Part shown: positions 44,203 through 55,084 of the stretch, in pieces
How the letters are laid out: each line of letters opens with the position of its first letter
How positions within the stretch are numbered: the stretch's first letter is position 1
Assembly: GCF_033118175.1 (NCBI RefSeq)
Contig: NC_083685.1
Span: forward strand, 125,124,501-125,188,500
Source of the DNA: Dama dama
Taxonomy: Eukaryota; Chordata; Mammalia; Artiodactyla; Cervidae
Direction: 5' to 3'
DNA length: 64,000 nucleotides
Notes under the pieces: generated by a model
Databases searched by the model: none
What the model saw: only the letters and a program-made list of their open reading frames with translations
Told to the model about the DNA's origin: nothing
Translations under genes and position numbers: made by a program

Positions 44203-44398
44203 AGGGACCTCCCTGGTGGTCCAGTAGTTAAGACTCCTCACTCCCAGTGCAGTTCAGTCCCTGGTCAGAGGACTAGATCCTACATGCCACAACTGAGACT
44301 CTGCATGCCACAACTAAGAAGCCTCATACCACGTACCACCACTAAGACCCAGTTCAGCCAGAATAAATCACTAAATAAAACATTAAAAATAAAAAAAG
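44203..44398 (+). repeat. CHR-type SINE
   Basis: GGACCTCCCTGGTGGTCCAG head and body with CACAACTAAGAAGCCTCATA; A-rich tail. Confidence 0.87.
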
Positions 44399-44861
44399 AA
44401 GGAGCAGGGTGGATTTGCCTGAGGGCAACACCTGGGACTACCCCTTCAGGTGTCTCTGCTGAGCTCTGGACAATCCTTTGTCAGATTAGTGGTGTCACAC
44501 CCCTCAGTTATCACTGCCTCATTGCCCATCTGAGAGGGTCAGCCTCAGGGGCCCGCTGGCGCAGTAAGGACTGCACCATCGTTGGCAACTCAGAAAGCAG
44601 GTGTCCCTGGGGAGGCACTCCGGGGCTCAGGAGAAGACAGCCCCAAGCCTGAGCAGGTCATCGAAGGTGCAACCGCCAACGAACGCAGGTTGTTGCCTTG
44701 GTTTTGTTTTGATTTTATCGTGGGTGTGGTGACCGCGCTGTTCAGACCCAAACGAACTTTAGTATTGCCTGAATGTCTTTATTGGACTGAAGTTCAGGTC
44801 TGTTTGCTGTTCTCATAATAAACCCTTGAATTCACTTGCCACCTTTCCTTTGGGTGAGAGT

Positions 44862-45262
44862 TGGGCCATAAAGAAGGCTGAGTGCTAAAGAATTGAAGTT
44901 TTTGAATTGTGGTGCTGGAGAAGACTCTTGAGAGTCCCTTGGAGAGCAAGATCAAACCAGTCCATCCCTAAAGGAAATCAACCCTGAATATTCATTGGAA
45001 GGACTGATGCTGAAGCTGAAGCTCTAATACTTTGGGCACCTGATGTGAAGAGTCGATTCATTGGAAAAGATCCTGATGCTGGGAAACATTGAAGACAAAA
45101 GGAGAGCGCGTCAGAGGATAAGATGGTTAGATAGCATCACTGACTCAACGGACATGAATTTTAGCAAACTCCTGGGAGATAGTGAAGGACAGGGCAGCTT
45201 GGCGTGCTGCAGTCCAGGGGGTCACAAAGGGTCGGACACAACTTAGCGATGGAACAACAACA
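44862..45262 (+). mobile_element. BovB LINE 3' fragment
   Basis: ATGAGAGTTGGGCC-like start, CTGGAGAAGACTCTTGAGAG, encoded GKIRWLDSITDSTDMNFSK-like C-terminus and the GTCGGACACAACTTAGCGA end. Confidence 0.9.
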
Positions 45263-46195
45263 GAGCGTTTTTTTACTGATGACCTAGGACATCCCTGTGA
45301 AACTGCCTACAGAGGTGATTAACATCTTATCGTAGCCATAGCCTAGAGGGCGAAAAGTAGGACAACCGGACCAAGTGGTTTTGCTTAGGATCACGTAATA
45401 AATGGGCTTTGGTTCGAGGTCTGAAAATAAGTCCTGAGCTTGTCATTCAACACACCCTGCGCACAGTCTGAGCGCTTAAGCCCAGTTTACGAGCGGAGGG
45501 GACACGTGGTGTGGGCACAGATTCCTGGGGCCTGCACCCCGCACCCTCCGGATCCCAGTCGATTCAAACGTGCCCTTTCAGCTTCTAGACTGGAAGGGAA
45601 AATCCTGGCTTAACTTCAAGGTACAGTATGTAGCTGTCTTTGTTTTCTTTATCCTCGATAAACAGCTAGGCGAATCCAGGCTATTCCATAGTTGCAGAAC
45701 AATTTGGCTCAAGTTATTCATGTGTAGTCGAAGATTTAGAAGCTGAAAAAGTGATAAAGACCACATTTACCTGATTTGGGGGAAAAAAGAGGAGAAAAAA
45801 ACTCAATAAGAAAAAACACACAGTCTTCTATTTTTCTATTCGGCGTTGTAATATCAATTGCTTGATAGACCTCATAATTCTCAAGTTAAGAATGATGTTT
45901 AAGAGGTTGTCTGGGGGAGATTTTATGTTCCTAAAAGATAAACATTTGAATTTCCCCTACCAAATGAATTCTCACTGAAAGAAATATTGCTCCTAAAGGG
46001 GGAAAAAAATCAGTTCTTGGAAGATGAAAAAAACAAGATTTTGTAAGAGTTTGTGGTCTTCCAGAACTCAACTCTACCCAACACAATCTTATTTCTTAGT
46101 ATTTAATTTCCTTCACGAAGGAGAAATTCAGTTTACTTTTTCCCTCTTGGGGGAAATTTTTTGTAAAAAAAAAATTTAAGTTTAAAACACTGCTC
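45263..46195. other. Intergenic unique sequence
   Basis: AT-rich, no gene or repeat family recognised. Confidence 0.5.
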
Positions 46196-46485
46196 TAGGA
46201 CTTCCCTGGTGGTCCAGTGATTAAGAATCTGCCTGCCAATGCTGGGGACACCAGTTTGATCTCTGGTCTGGGAAGATCCCACATGCTGCAGGACAACTAA
46301 GCCCGTGTGCCACAAACTACTGAGCCCAAGCTCTAGGGCCTGTGCCTGGCAACGAGAGGCCACTGCGATGAGAAACCCATTCATTCCCCGCAGCTTGAGA
46401 GTAGCCCCCACTCTAAAGAAAGTCTGAGCTCAGCCATGAAGACCCAGTGCAGCCAAAAATAAATATAAGTAAAAGAAAAAAAACA
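46196..46485 (+). repeat. CHR-type SINE, long form
   Basis: AGGACTTCCCTGGTGGTCCA head, GAGAGGCCACTGCGATGAGA and CAGTGCAGCCAAAAATAAAT body, A-rich tail. Confidence 0.88.
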
Positions 46486-46924
46486 AAGAAACAAAAACAC
46501 TCCTCTAAGAGAAGTTTCCATTTCTCATGGAAAGACTCCTTCAGCCACAGAACATCGCTAGCTCTGATTTTGTCTAGAAGTCTTAGTTATTATTTGGGAG
46601 TCAGACTCCCAGGGTCACAGCACTGGAAAGGTGGCAATCAGTTGGGCATAACCTGGAGGTGGCATCATGCTAGGATCTGGCAGGGCAGAGATGGGTGAGC
46701 ACTGAGAAAGGAGTGTTTCTCAGGGCTCAGGCTGTCTTCATCTCCTTTGCTTCGCGGCCACATGGCTCACTCCAGAGGTTGCTCGCACTTGCAAATGATT
46801 AATTTCAATAGCATCATGAATACAAACTTTGAGAAGGAAGGTGGGAGAATCTCCCTTAAATGTTGTACTGGTGCTAACACCGAATCATTGTGATCCTCAT
46901 TATTTAAAATCAAATATATGTCCC
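46486..46924. other. Intergenic unique sequence
   Basis: Nothing recognised. Confidence 0.5.
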
Positions 46925-47145
46925 AAAGGCTTCCTTGGTGGCTCAGTGGTAAAGAATCTGCCTGCCAATGCAGGAGCCTCAGGAGACTAGGGTTCGATCC
47001 CTGGTTTGGGACGATCCCCTGGAAAAGGATATGGCAACCCACTCCAGTATTCTTGCCTGGGAAATCCCATGGACAGAGGAGCCTGGTGGGCTACAGTCCA
47101 TGGGGTTGCAAAAGAGTTGGACACGACTTAGTGACTAAACAACAT
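46925..47145 (+). repeat. Bov-tA SINE
   Basis: GGCTTCCTTGGTGGCTCAGT head with a small internal duplication (GGAGCCTCAGGAGACTAGGG), Bov-A unit and ACTAAACAACA end. Confidence 0.93.
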
Positions 47146-47394
47146 ATGTCCCCAAACACTTGACCCTGGACAGAATCTTTAGACCAAGAACCTTCCTTGC
47201 TGCTGTTTCCCAGGGTCTGTTATTCAAAGGCAGCCCACCAAAGGTGGTTGCTTGGGGGGTGGGGGTGGAGAGAGAGGTACTTGGCCTGGAGATGGACAAG
47301 GACCCACGTTTGATCAAATGAGATGATGTACATGAAGATCCTGGATTAGATAAGATAATGCATGTGAAGATGCGTGGCTTGCAGAATCTGACTT

Positions 47395-47480
47395 TTGGAA
47401 TCTTAGTTCCTGACCAAAGGATTGAATATCTGCAATGGAAGTACAGTCTTAACCACTGGACCACCAGGGAATTCCCTGTG
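47395..47480 (-). repeat. CHR-type SINE, truncated (inverted)
   Basis: GGAATCTTAGTTCCTGACCA to GGACCACCAGGGAATTCCC. Confidence 0.8.
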
Positions 47481-48289
47481 AAGATGCTTTTATGCTGCAA
47501 AAGTATATAAAGTATTTTATAAATCCTCTCCCTAACGGTGTGAGTAAGCCACATGAAGGAAGGCAAGTTTATTTAAGGGTGATGACCAGATGCTTGTCTT
47601 GATTACAACACAAAAACTTGGAATAATTGATGGCTGTTTGTAAAACTTCTTCACTATCTTTGGTTTATAGGGGCTTCATGAGAGTGTGTGATATATTATC
47701 AGCTGTTGGTTCACCTGGCCTTCTGTGGCCTCATCTCGAATTGCTGGCTGCTTAGCTATTTTTCATTGCAATCCCGTCTTTTCTTCTGTGTCCATAGAAA
47801 CTAACAGTTATGCGGGGACTTGTTCTTTCACGGGGCCTTTAAGATTCTCACAGCTTTACTCTGAGCCCAGGAGCTTTTCAGCTTCAGCTAGATATAGCAC
47901 TGGTAAACGTACTGGTGGTTTCTTCAAACTCAAACCAGAAGTGTCCCCTTTTCCATTTGAATGCTGCCTGAGATGTGTCCCACTGAGAGGGTCCTGGCTC
48001 AGGATTTGCTTGTGGGGGGATCAGAGGCTTCATACTTTGATAAGCCCATGAGTCATTCATTCTGCATAATAATCAGTGCCCCCAATATGCAAAGACACAT
48101 GAATTGAGAACCCAGCTTTCGTTTGGCTGAAGAATGTGCATTAAATCTGTTTCATCACTTTTGTGGCTTTTAAGGGATTGTTTGACAAAGGAGTTTGTGA
48201 GAAAGTTCCTAATAAGTTTGGCAGCTGACACATCAGTGTTCTTTCAGCTACGGAGGCAGCAGGCTGTGAGGGTAACGAGTGGGGCCCAG
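47481..48289. other. Intergenic unique sequence
   Basis: No repeat or exon recognised. Confidence 0.5.
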
Positions 48290-48545
48290 GGCTTCCCTGG
48301 TGGTCCAGTGGCTAAGAATCCACCTGCCCATGCAGGGGATGTGAGTTCGATCCCTGATCGGGGAAGATTCCATACGCCAAGGGGCAACTAAGCGAATGAG
48401 CCACAACTACTGAAGCCCGTGCATCTAGAGCCCGTACTCCGAAACGGGAGCAGCCACCACCATGAGGAGCCCCCTTGCCGCAGCTAGAGAAAGCCTGTGC
48501 CAGCAAAGAAGACCCAGCACAGCCATAAATAAATACATAAAGATT
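48290..48545 (+). repeat. CHR-type SINE, long form
   Basis: GGCTTCCCTGGTGGTCCAGT head, CAGCCACCACCATGAGGAGC body, ATAAATAAATACATAAAG tail. Confidence 0.88.
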
Positions 48546-48599
48546 TTAAAAGCAACAACAAAGCCCTCTTTAAAAACACAAACAAACAAACAAAAAAAG

Positions 48600-48792
48600 T
48601 GAAAGTGTTAGTCACTCAGTTGTGTCCGACTCTTTGGGACCCCATAGACTGTAGCCCATCGGGCTCCTCTGTCCATGGAATTCTCCAGGCAAGAATCCTG
48701 GAATGGGTTGCCATTCCCTTCCCCATGGGATCTTCCTGACCCAGGGATCGAACCCAGTGTCTCCCACATTCCAGGCAGATTCTTAACTGGGG
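48600..48792 (-). repeat. Bov-tA SINE
   Basis: Reverse copy, GTCACTCAGTTGTGTCCGAC to CACATTCCAGGCAGATTCTT; truncated inside the tRNA head. Confidence 0.92.
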
Positions 48793-48814
48793 CCCAGTCA
48801 AATAAACCCAAGTT

Positions 48815-48905
48815 TGAATAGCAGATCTGATACTTACCGGCTATGGGACCTCTCTCTCAAAGCCTCAGTTTCTTCACCTGTAGAATTTGGGTGACTAGAG
48901 AACCT
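48815..48905 (+). repeat. MIR SINE fragment
   Basis: AGCCTCAGTTTCTTCACCTG with flanking MIR-like sequence. Confidence 0.55.
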
Positions 48906-48924
48906 TCTCACTGACTTGTGTTTT

Positions 48925-49055
48925 TGTTTGTTGTTTAGTTGGTCATGCCATGCAGCTTGTGGGATTTTAGTTCCCCCACCAGGGATTGAACCCGGGCCCT
49001 CGGCAGGGAGAGCAAGGAATCCCAACCACTGGACCACCAGGGAATTTCCTGGCTT
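48925..49055 (-). repeat. CHR-type SINE (inverted)
   Basis: CTTGTGGGATTTTAGTTCCC to GGACCACCAGGGAATTTCC. Confidence 0.87.
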
Positions 49056-49209
49056 GTTAAATGAGAAAGTGAGATCACGAACAGAAGATGCTGACCCCAA
49101 CGCCTAGGCCACGGTGAGTGTTTAGTCAAAGGCAGATGTGGTCCTTGTGAAAAGGGGAGCTGAGTAAGACGAGGGTAGAATTCTGATTTGGAAGAAAAGG
49201 AGTTAAGTG

Positions 49210-49510
49210 GTGTGCTTTGGCGGCACACATAATAAAATTGGAACGATGCAGAGAATATTAGCACGGCCCCTGTGCAAGGATGACAGGCAGATTTGTAAAG
49301 TGTTCCATAGTTTTGAATTTCTGTATGACTCAGGAAACTCAACCCGGGGCTCTGGAACAATCTAGAGGAGTGGGAAGGGGTGGGACGTGAGAGGGAGGGG
49401 ATGTGTGTATACCTATGGCTGATCCATGCTGACGTATGGCAGAAACCAGCATACTATTATAAAGCAATTATCCTTCAATAAAACATAAATATTTTTTAAA
49501 AAGAAAATAA
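49210..49510 (+). mobile_element. U6-L1 chimeric retrotransposon insertion with 15-bp target-site duplication
   Basis: The U6 segment is followed at about 49315 by a same-strand ruminant L1 3' end (GTATGACTCAGGAAACTCAA, GTATACCTATGGCTGATCCA, AAGCAATTATCCTTCAATAA) and an A-rich tail. The whole unit is bounded by AAAAGGAGTTAAGTG (49195-49209) and AAAAGGAGTTAAATG (49511-49525), a 15-bp direct repeat with one mismatch. This is the signature of one integration in which L1 reverse transcriptase jumped from L1 RNA to U6 RNA. Confidence 0.93.
49212..49314 (+). pseudogene. U6 snRNA pseudogene (5' part of a U6/L1 chimera)
   Basis: Nearly full-length U6: exact 5' end GTGCT, GGCACACATAATAAAATTGG, AACGATGCAGAGAATATTAG, GGCCCCTGTGCAAGGATGAC and a TTCCATAGTTTT end. 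Several substitutions and a small deletion in the 5' stem region rule out a working gene, as does the lack of a visible PSE/TATA promoter upstream. The joined L1 tail and flanking duplication show that it arrived by retroposition. Confidence 0.95.
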
Positions 49511-49734
49511 AAAAGGAGTTAAATGAAATTCCACACAGTTTTATAAACCTTATGTTAAAAAAATTATCATATTTATTTTGGAATATATCTATTCATGCAC
49601 ATGAATAATTCAGAAGAAACAAAGAAGGATGAAAAATGGGTCTTCCTCCCATCCCTCATCTCACAGTTCCCCTCCGTGAGGCAACTAAAATGCTAGTTTC
49701 CTGAGAATCTTCCCAGAAATTTTCAATATTGAAA

Positions 49735-50135
49735 AAATTTGTTTGAAATAGACTCACAGACTTAGAAATCAAAGGTATGGTTGCCAAAGGGGAAAGAGAT
49801 AAATTAGGAGTTTGGAATTAACAGATACCTACTACTTAAAATAAAATAGGACTTCCCTGGCAGACCAGTGCTTAAGACTCCACACTTCTAATGAGAAGTA
49901 GGTTCGATCCCTAGTCAGGGAACTATGATCTCACATGCCAAAAACAAAAAGGTAACTAACAGGGACCTACTGTATAGCACAAGGAACTGTACTCAATATC
50001 TTGTAATAAGATATTACAAGAATCCAAAAAAGAATATATATACATATATATGTATATATATATAAATGAATCATTTTGTTCTACACCTGAAACTAACAGA
50101 CCATCGTAAATCAACTATACTTCCATTTCTTAAAA
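49735..50135 (+). mobile_element. Artiodactyl L1 3'UTR, split by a CHR-type SINE
   Basis: AAATAGACTCACAGACTTAG, then a SINE (about 49851-49945), then GGGACCTACTGTATAGCACA, AC-AT tract and CGTAAATCAACTATACTTCC. Confidence 0.85.
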
Positions 50136-51053
50136 AAATCAACTTCAGAGGGAAATGAGTTTTGAAGGGCAGAAGACATTGATGTAGTAAAGACAGCTGC
50201 CTGTGTGTTCGTGTTGGACCCCAAGTGAGGGAGTATTTTGAAAGCATATTTAGTTCTCTGCAGCCTGAGCCAGACTGGGTGAAGTCTTCTTAGCTATAAT
50301 AAGACCCACGGGCTCAGAAAAGCAATATGATTCAGAAGCAGGATTCACAGCTCCCCAAGCAGAGCCCCTCATGTGAGGCAGACGCTGTAAGGGCAGGGCA
50401 AAGCCAAACTGTGAGATCTGAACTCTGGACTGTGGACTCATTCCCCACATTCCCTGTGTGCCAAGCCCGCATTGCCGACATTCCCTGAGGGTTTAGGGCC
50501 TCTGCTCTCCTCCCGGACAGGGATACTCCGGGTCACATAGTTTTGCCTTCAGCTGCTGGAGGGGCCGGAGGACAGGTTAGCAGAGACAATGATCAGAAGC
50601 CAAGGGTCCCTTCCTGAATTCTCCCCGCTGGCCTCCTGGAGACCAGTTTCTATTCTGTAAAGTACACGTATCTTATATTTATCCAGGATCCACTGGGGAA
50701 ATTTAAACCTGCTCAAGTCCCGAGATGCACCTGTTTAGTAGATAAACAGGGCTATTTGTTACCCTACCGTTAACAGGGTAACCGTGCATAAATATGGAGC
50801 TGAGAGAGGTCACCCACTTGCCACCAATCTTCTGTCAATCAAAAGGGTGCTGAATCACCAAACTGAAAGGTTTTGGGACCTCGGTAACCCATTCCCGTAC
50901 TTAAGTTTACGTCAGAAAGTTTTCACTTGGATCTAATCTGAATTCACCAAGCTGGAATTTATCCGGCATTCAGTCATTAAGGAAAGTAGTGGTGATCATC
51001 TTCCATGTGCTTGAAACATTCATTAGCCTTTGTCCCTTTGAGACTAACTGAGG
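50136..51053. other. Intergenic unique sequence
   Basis: No repeat, exon or RNA gene recognised. Confidence 0.5.
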
Positions 51054-51232
51054 GACTTCCCTGGTGGTCCAGTGGCTGAGACTTCATGTTCTCAGTGCAG
51101 GGGGCCCAGGTTCGATCCCTAATCAGGGAAATAGACCCCACATGCTGCAACTAAAGATCCTGCATGATGCAACGAAGATCCCGAGTGCCACAATTAAGAC
51201 CGAGCGCAGCCAAATAAATGAAGTTTTTTTGA
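51054..51232 (+). repeat. CHR-type SINE
   Basis: GGGACTTCCCTGGTGGTCCA head, body with GACCGAGCGCAGCCAAATAA. Confidence 0.88.
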
Positions 51233-52001
51233 ATATTAAATGAAAGCAAAAAAATATATATTAAATGAAAGCCCATCCAAGTTCTTTCATCTTCCATTTC
51301 CATCCAGTTTCTAACCCCTCATTTACTCCTGTGACTGTGGGCTCTCTTTTCTCAGTCTCTAATCCGGGCCAGAACTTTCTTGGTTCAAAATATCAGGAAA
51401 GACCTCTGACAGCATCTTTCACTCCACTTTTCTCTGCCCACGCATCCTTCAAACCTTTGGAGCTGCTTGCCTGGTTCATCTCAGGCCGGCATGTCTATAA
51501 GCTCAGCTATATAAAGCAGAAGATTTTGCCCATCTGACATTCCTAAATCTCAGAGCGAGTGAAGATGACACTCCCTTCTGGTCTGTAGGCAGCCCTGGTA
51601 TTTATATTGCTCTGAACTCATGATGATGCTTGTGGAGATTTAATTTTCCTAAAGCTTAAATGCTCACGTTAATTTGGGAGAGGGTGGAGATTTGATTTCT
51701 TGAGCCGAGCCAAAGACTGAAGGATGGAGTTTGATTCCTAGACCTAAAAAGGCTTCTGGCAAGACTGTGAAACAAGCTGCTTTATTATTTTGGAACTCAG
51801 AAGCAGAAGAACAGAGATAGCCTGAGTAAACTTCTCGGGGTTTTGTGACTGGGTAAAGTCTCATGAAACAGATAGACAAAAAAGAAGTAGAAGGAGGAGG
51901 AAAAGGAAGAGTTTGAAAAGTTAAAAGCATTATAATTGATGTATAAGCAATCCTATCCTGTTTTCAACTAAAACGAGCCTTAGGAAGAAAGCAAGTAGTC
52001 T
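51233..52001. other. Intergenic unique sequence
   Basis: Nothing recognised beyond short A-rich tracts. Confidence 0.5.
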
Positions 52002-52125
52002 TGAGAATTCCCTGGCGGTCCAATGGTTAGGATTTGGTGCTTTCACTGCTAAGGGCCTAGGGTTAAAATCTGGTGGGGGAACTAAGATCCTGAAAGTTGC
52101 AGGGCCAAAAATAGAGATAATTAAA
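52002..52125 (+). repeat. CHR-type SINE
   Basis: GAATTCCCTGGCGGTCCAAT head and GGGGGAACTAAGATCCTGAA body, A-run tail. Confidence 0.85.
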
Positions 52126-52142
52126 AAAAAAAAAAAAGAGGA

Positions 52143-52290
52143 ACTTCCCTGGTGGTCCAGTGGTTGTTAAGGCACTGCCTTCCAATACAAGTGGTGTGGG
52201 TTCAATCTCTGCTGGGGGGGGGGGGGGGCGGGGGTTGATACTGAGATCCCACATGCCTTGCAGCCAAAAAACCAAAACATTAAACAGAAA
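52143..52290 (+). repeat. CHR-type SINE with G-run
   Basis: GAACTTCCCTGGTGGTCCAG head, a poly-G tract at about 52215-52234, ACTGAGATCCCACATGCCTT body. Sits head-to-tail 17 bp behind a sister copy. Confidence 0.85.
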
Positions 52291-52544
52291 CTATATTGTA
52301 ACACACTCAATAAAGACTTGTTAAAGGGCCCACATCAAAAAAATCTATTAAAAATAAGGAAAGCAAGCAAGTAAAGGTACATTACTGACTATTTCTCACA
52401 ACATCCTACCATTATTATGGCTGAGGACCCTGAAGTTTAGTTAGATGAGATAAATTGGGCCAAGTGCCTCACACAGAGCCCTGAAACATAGATGGAACTC
52501 AGGATAAGTTCGTTCTCTTCCTAACTGTATTGCTATTAACAAAA

Positions 52545-53025
52545 CGGGTTCATCACTTTGCCGACAAAAGTCTGTATAGTCAAAGCTATAGTTTTTTTCA
52601 GTAGTCATGTACAGATGTGAGAGTTGGACCATAAAGAAGGCTGAACGCTGAAGAATTGATGTTTTTGAATTGCAGTGCTGGAGAAGACTCTTGAGAATCC
52701 CTTGGACTGCAAGGAGACCAAACCAGTCAATCCTAAAGGAAATCAACCCTGAATATTCATTGGAAGGACTGTTGCTGAAGGTGAAGCTTCAATACTTTGG
52801 CCACCTGATGCAGAGAGTCAACTCACTGGTCAAGACTCTGATGTTGGAAAAGATTGAAAGCAAAAGGAAAAGGGGGTGACAGAGGATGAGATGGTTAGCA
52901 CCATTGACTCAGTGGACATGAATTTGAGTAAACGCCAGAAGATAGTGGACGACAGAGGAGCCTGGAATGCTACACTCCATGGGGTTGCAAGGAGTCAGAC
53001 ACACCTTAGCAACTGAACAACAACA
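52545..53025 (+). mobile_element. BovB LINE 3' fragment
   Basis: TTGCCGACAAAAGTCTGTAT, encoded RRPNQSILKEINPEYSLEGL and QYFGHLMQRVNSLVKTLMLE, ending GTCAGACACACCTTAGCAAC. Several stops. Confidence 0.92.
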
Positions 53026-53264
53026 AAGGTTAAAGGAGTAATGCAGTTGACATTCTGCTAGCTGCCAATTAAACCCTCAGCTATATGGTCATATAAAACA
53101 CTGGCAATAAATGGTGTCTACAGCCAAAGTGCCCAAGGAGGATTGTTCCTGGGGACAACCTGGTTTAAGTCGTCTGGCCACCTTGGGAGGGGCCTTGAGA
53201 TGCCACTGAGTTCCTGCAACCAGTCTTGTTTCCCTTAGTCTTGACAATTATCTTAATGTCATAG

Positions 53265-53400
53265 TCCAAGTCCCATAATAACAGTAATAATTATCACAAG
53301 CTCACTTTTCTTAAGAGCTTACTGAGGACTAGGCTCTGATTTAAACACACTCCACACATTATTTCACTGAGGCTCCTAAGACAAAATGTTCAGACGCTGA
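53265..53400 (-). repeat. MIR SINE fragment (inverted)
   Basis: Weak MIR similarity around GAGCTTACTGAGGACTAGGC and TTATTTCACTGAGG. Confidence 0.45.
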
Positions 53401-54125
53401 GGATCCTTGCCAGATGGGAGGACACCAGAAACCTGGTTGCTGAGCTATCGGAATCTGAAAAAGTTTGAGAAAGTGAGAATAAATTCCATAACACTCTGCA
53501 CTTTGGTCATAAAACCAAAAGATTAGGCTAGCAGAGACCAAACATGTTTCACAGGAGAAGGCAGGAAAAATGCAGTGTTGGGGTTTATTCAGTAAATGGG
53601 GAAATATGACTTGTGTTCTCCCATAACCACAAAGAATTGAAACGTGTGGTTAAAGATTTAGGGGTTAGGGAGAGCAAGGGGGTGGGTAGTCTTGTTCCTT
53701 CGTGATTTCTGTTCAGGTTCCAGGGAATTGGGGTTTCCATTGCAAAGGGTGCAACTGGATATTTCCTCCACGTTTCATCGTTGGGACCTGGCAAACGGCA
53801 TTTCCTGGCACTCGGGAGCAGCGAGTCCCAACAGAAGCGAGGTTGAATCCATTTTTGGAGCCAAACGCCAGCATTCCTTTGCGGTGAGTTCTGCAGCCTC
53901 AAGGTAGCGCTTCCCTAAAGTGACCTCTAGTGGTGACCACGGGGAGTCGCCCAATTTTCCAGCCTATGGAAGAATCACCCTAGAAATGTTGGACTCCTTA
54001 GTGGCAACAGAAGCCTCTTGGTTCTTTCGCTCACTAACTGCCCTGTGGTTGATGATGACAAATAGGGCTGACAACATGAGCAAGTCATTCCGCTTGCTAA
54101 TCAAAACCATGATGAATGAGTTCAC
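53401..54125. other. Intergenic unique sequence with a CTCF-like motif
   Basis: Unique DNA. The motif CCTCTAGTGGTGA at about 53924-53936 fits the CTCF core. No exon recognised. Confidence 0.45.
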
Positions 54126-54335
54126 ATAGGGCTTCCCTGGTGGCTCAGTGGTAAAGAATCTGCCTTCGATGCAGGAGACACAGGTTCGATACCTGGGTGG
54201 GGAAGGAGATAACTGGAGAAGGAAATGGCAACCCACTCCAGGATTCTTGCTTGGAAAATCTCATGGACAGAGGACCTTGGCGGGCTACAGTCCATGGCGT
54301 CTTAGAAGAGCCAGACATGACTGAGGGACTAAACA
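54126..54335 (+). repeat. Bov-tA SINE
   Basis: GGCTTCCCTGGTGGCTCAGT head, full Bov-A unit, GGGACTAAACAACAACT end. Confidence 0.93.
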
Positions 54336-54839
54336 ACAACTCTTTCAAGTAAAACGTGAGAACTCTGAATGTGTTTACATGTGCCAACCTCCCTGCCATG
54401 GCAGGGATCACCCTGTGTTGGAATGAGATGTCCACCTGCCACAGGTGCAGTCTGCCTGGTCACAGAGTGCCTGTGAACATTTTCTTTCTGGAGGGACCTT
54501 AAAACTTTATAGGAAAAATAATGGTGATCATCTACACGTGTTGAGATCATCTGACGGTTGGGAGTATAGGTGTGTCCACTCAGGAAAAGATAGCTAAGAG
54601 ATAAGGCCCGATATGATTTTATAACGATGGGAAGTGGATCCATATGGGGTCGATAAAATGCACACAGGGAAACCTGGATGTGTGTCTAAAAGTTTATGAC
54701 TCAGAAACATTTTGCATCAGTTTGATGACGCATTATCTTATTTTATTTCGTTTTCATGACAACTGTTTGGTGAGGTATTATTTTCCTCATTTTTTTTTTC
54801 CTCCTCCTCCACCGCCGCCCCCTCATTTTTAAAATATAC

Positions 54840-54968
54840 TTTATTTATTTATTTTTTTTTCCATATTGTGTGGCATGGAGGATCTTAGTCCCCCTACCAG
54901 GGATTGAATCGGCACTCCCTGAAGTGGAAGAGCAGAGTCCCAACCACTGGACCACTAGGGAAGCCCCT
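54840..54968 (-). repeat. CHR-type SINE (inverted)
   Basis: TTTATTTATTTATTTTTTTT tail, GAGGATCTTAGTCCCCCTAC and GGACCACTAGGGAAGCCCC. Confidence 0.87.
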
Positions 54969-55084
54969 ATTTTCCTTATTTTTTCCCTCAAGGAGGAAAT
55001 TGTCACAAACAGGTGATTGCACCTACTGGAGATTACAGTCACAGAAAGACTGTGCTGGAAGCACCTATCTCACCTTATAGTGGT

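Noticed and set aside
49212..49314. Functional U6 snRNA gene
   Set aside because: Several mismatches, no upstream PSE/TATA elements seen, fused to L1 and flanked by a retroposition duplication.
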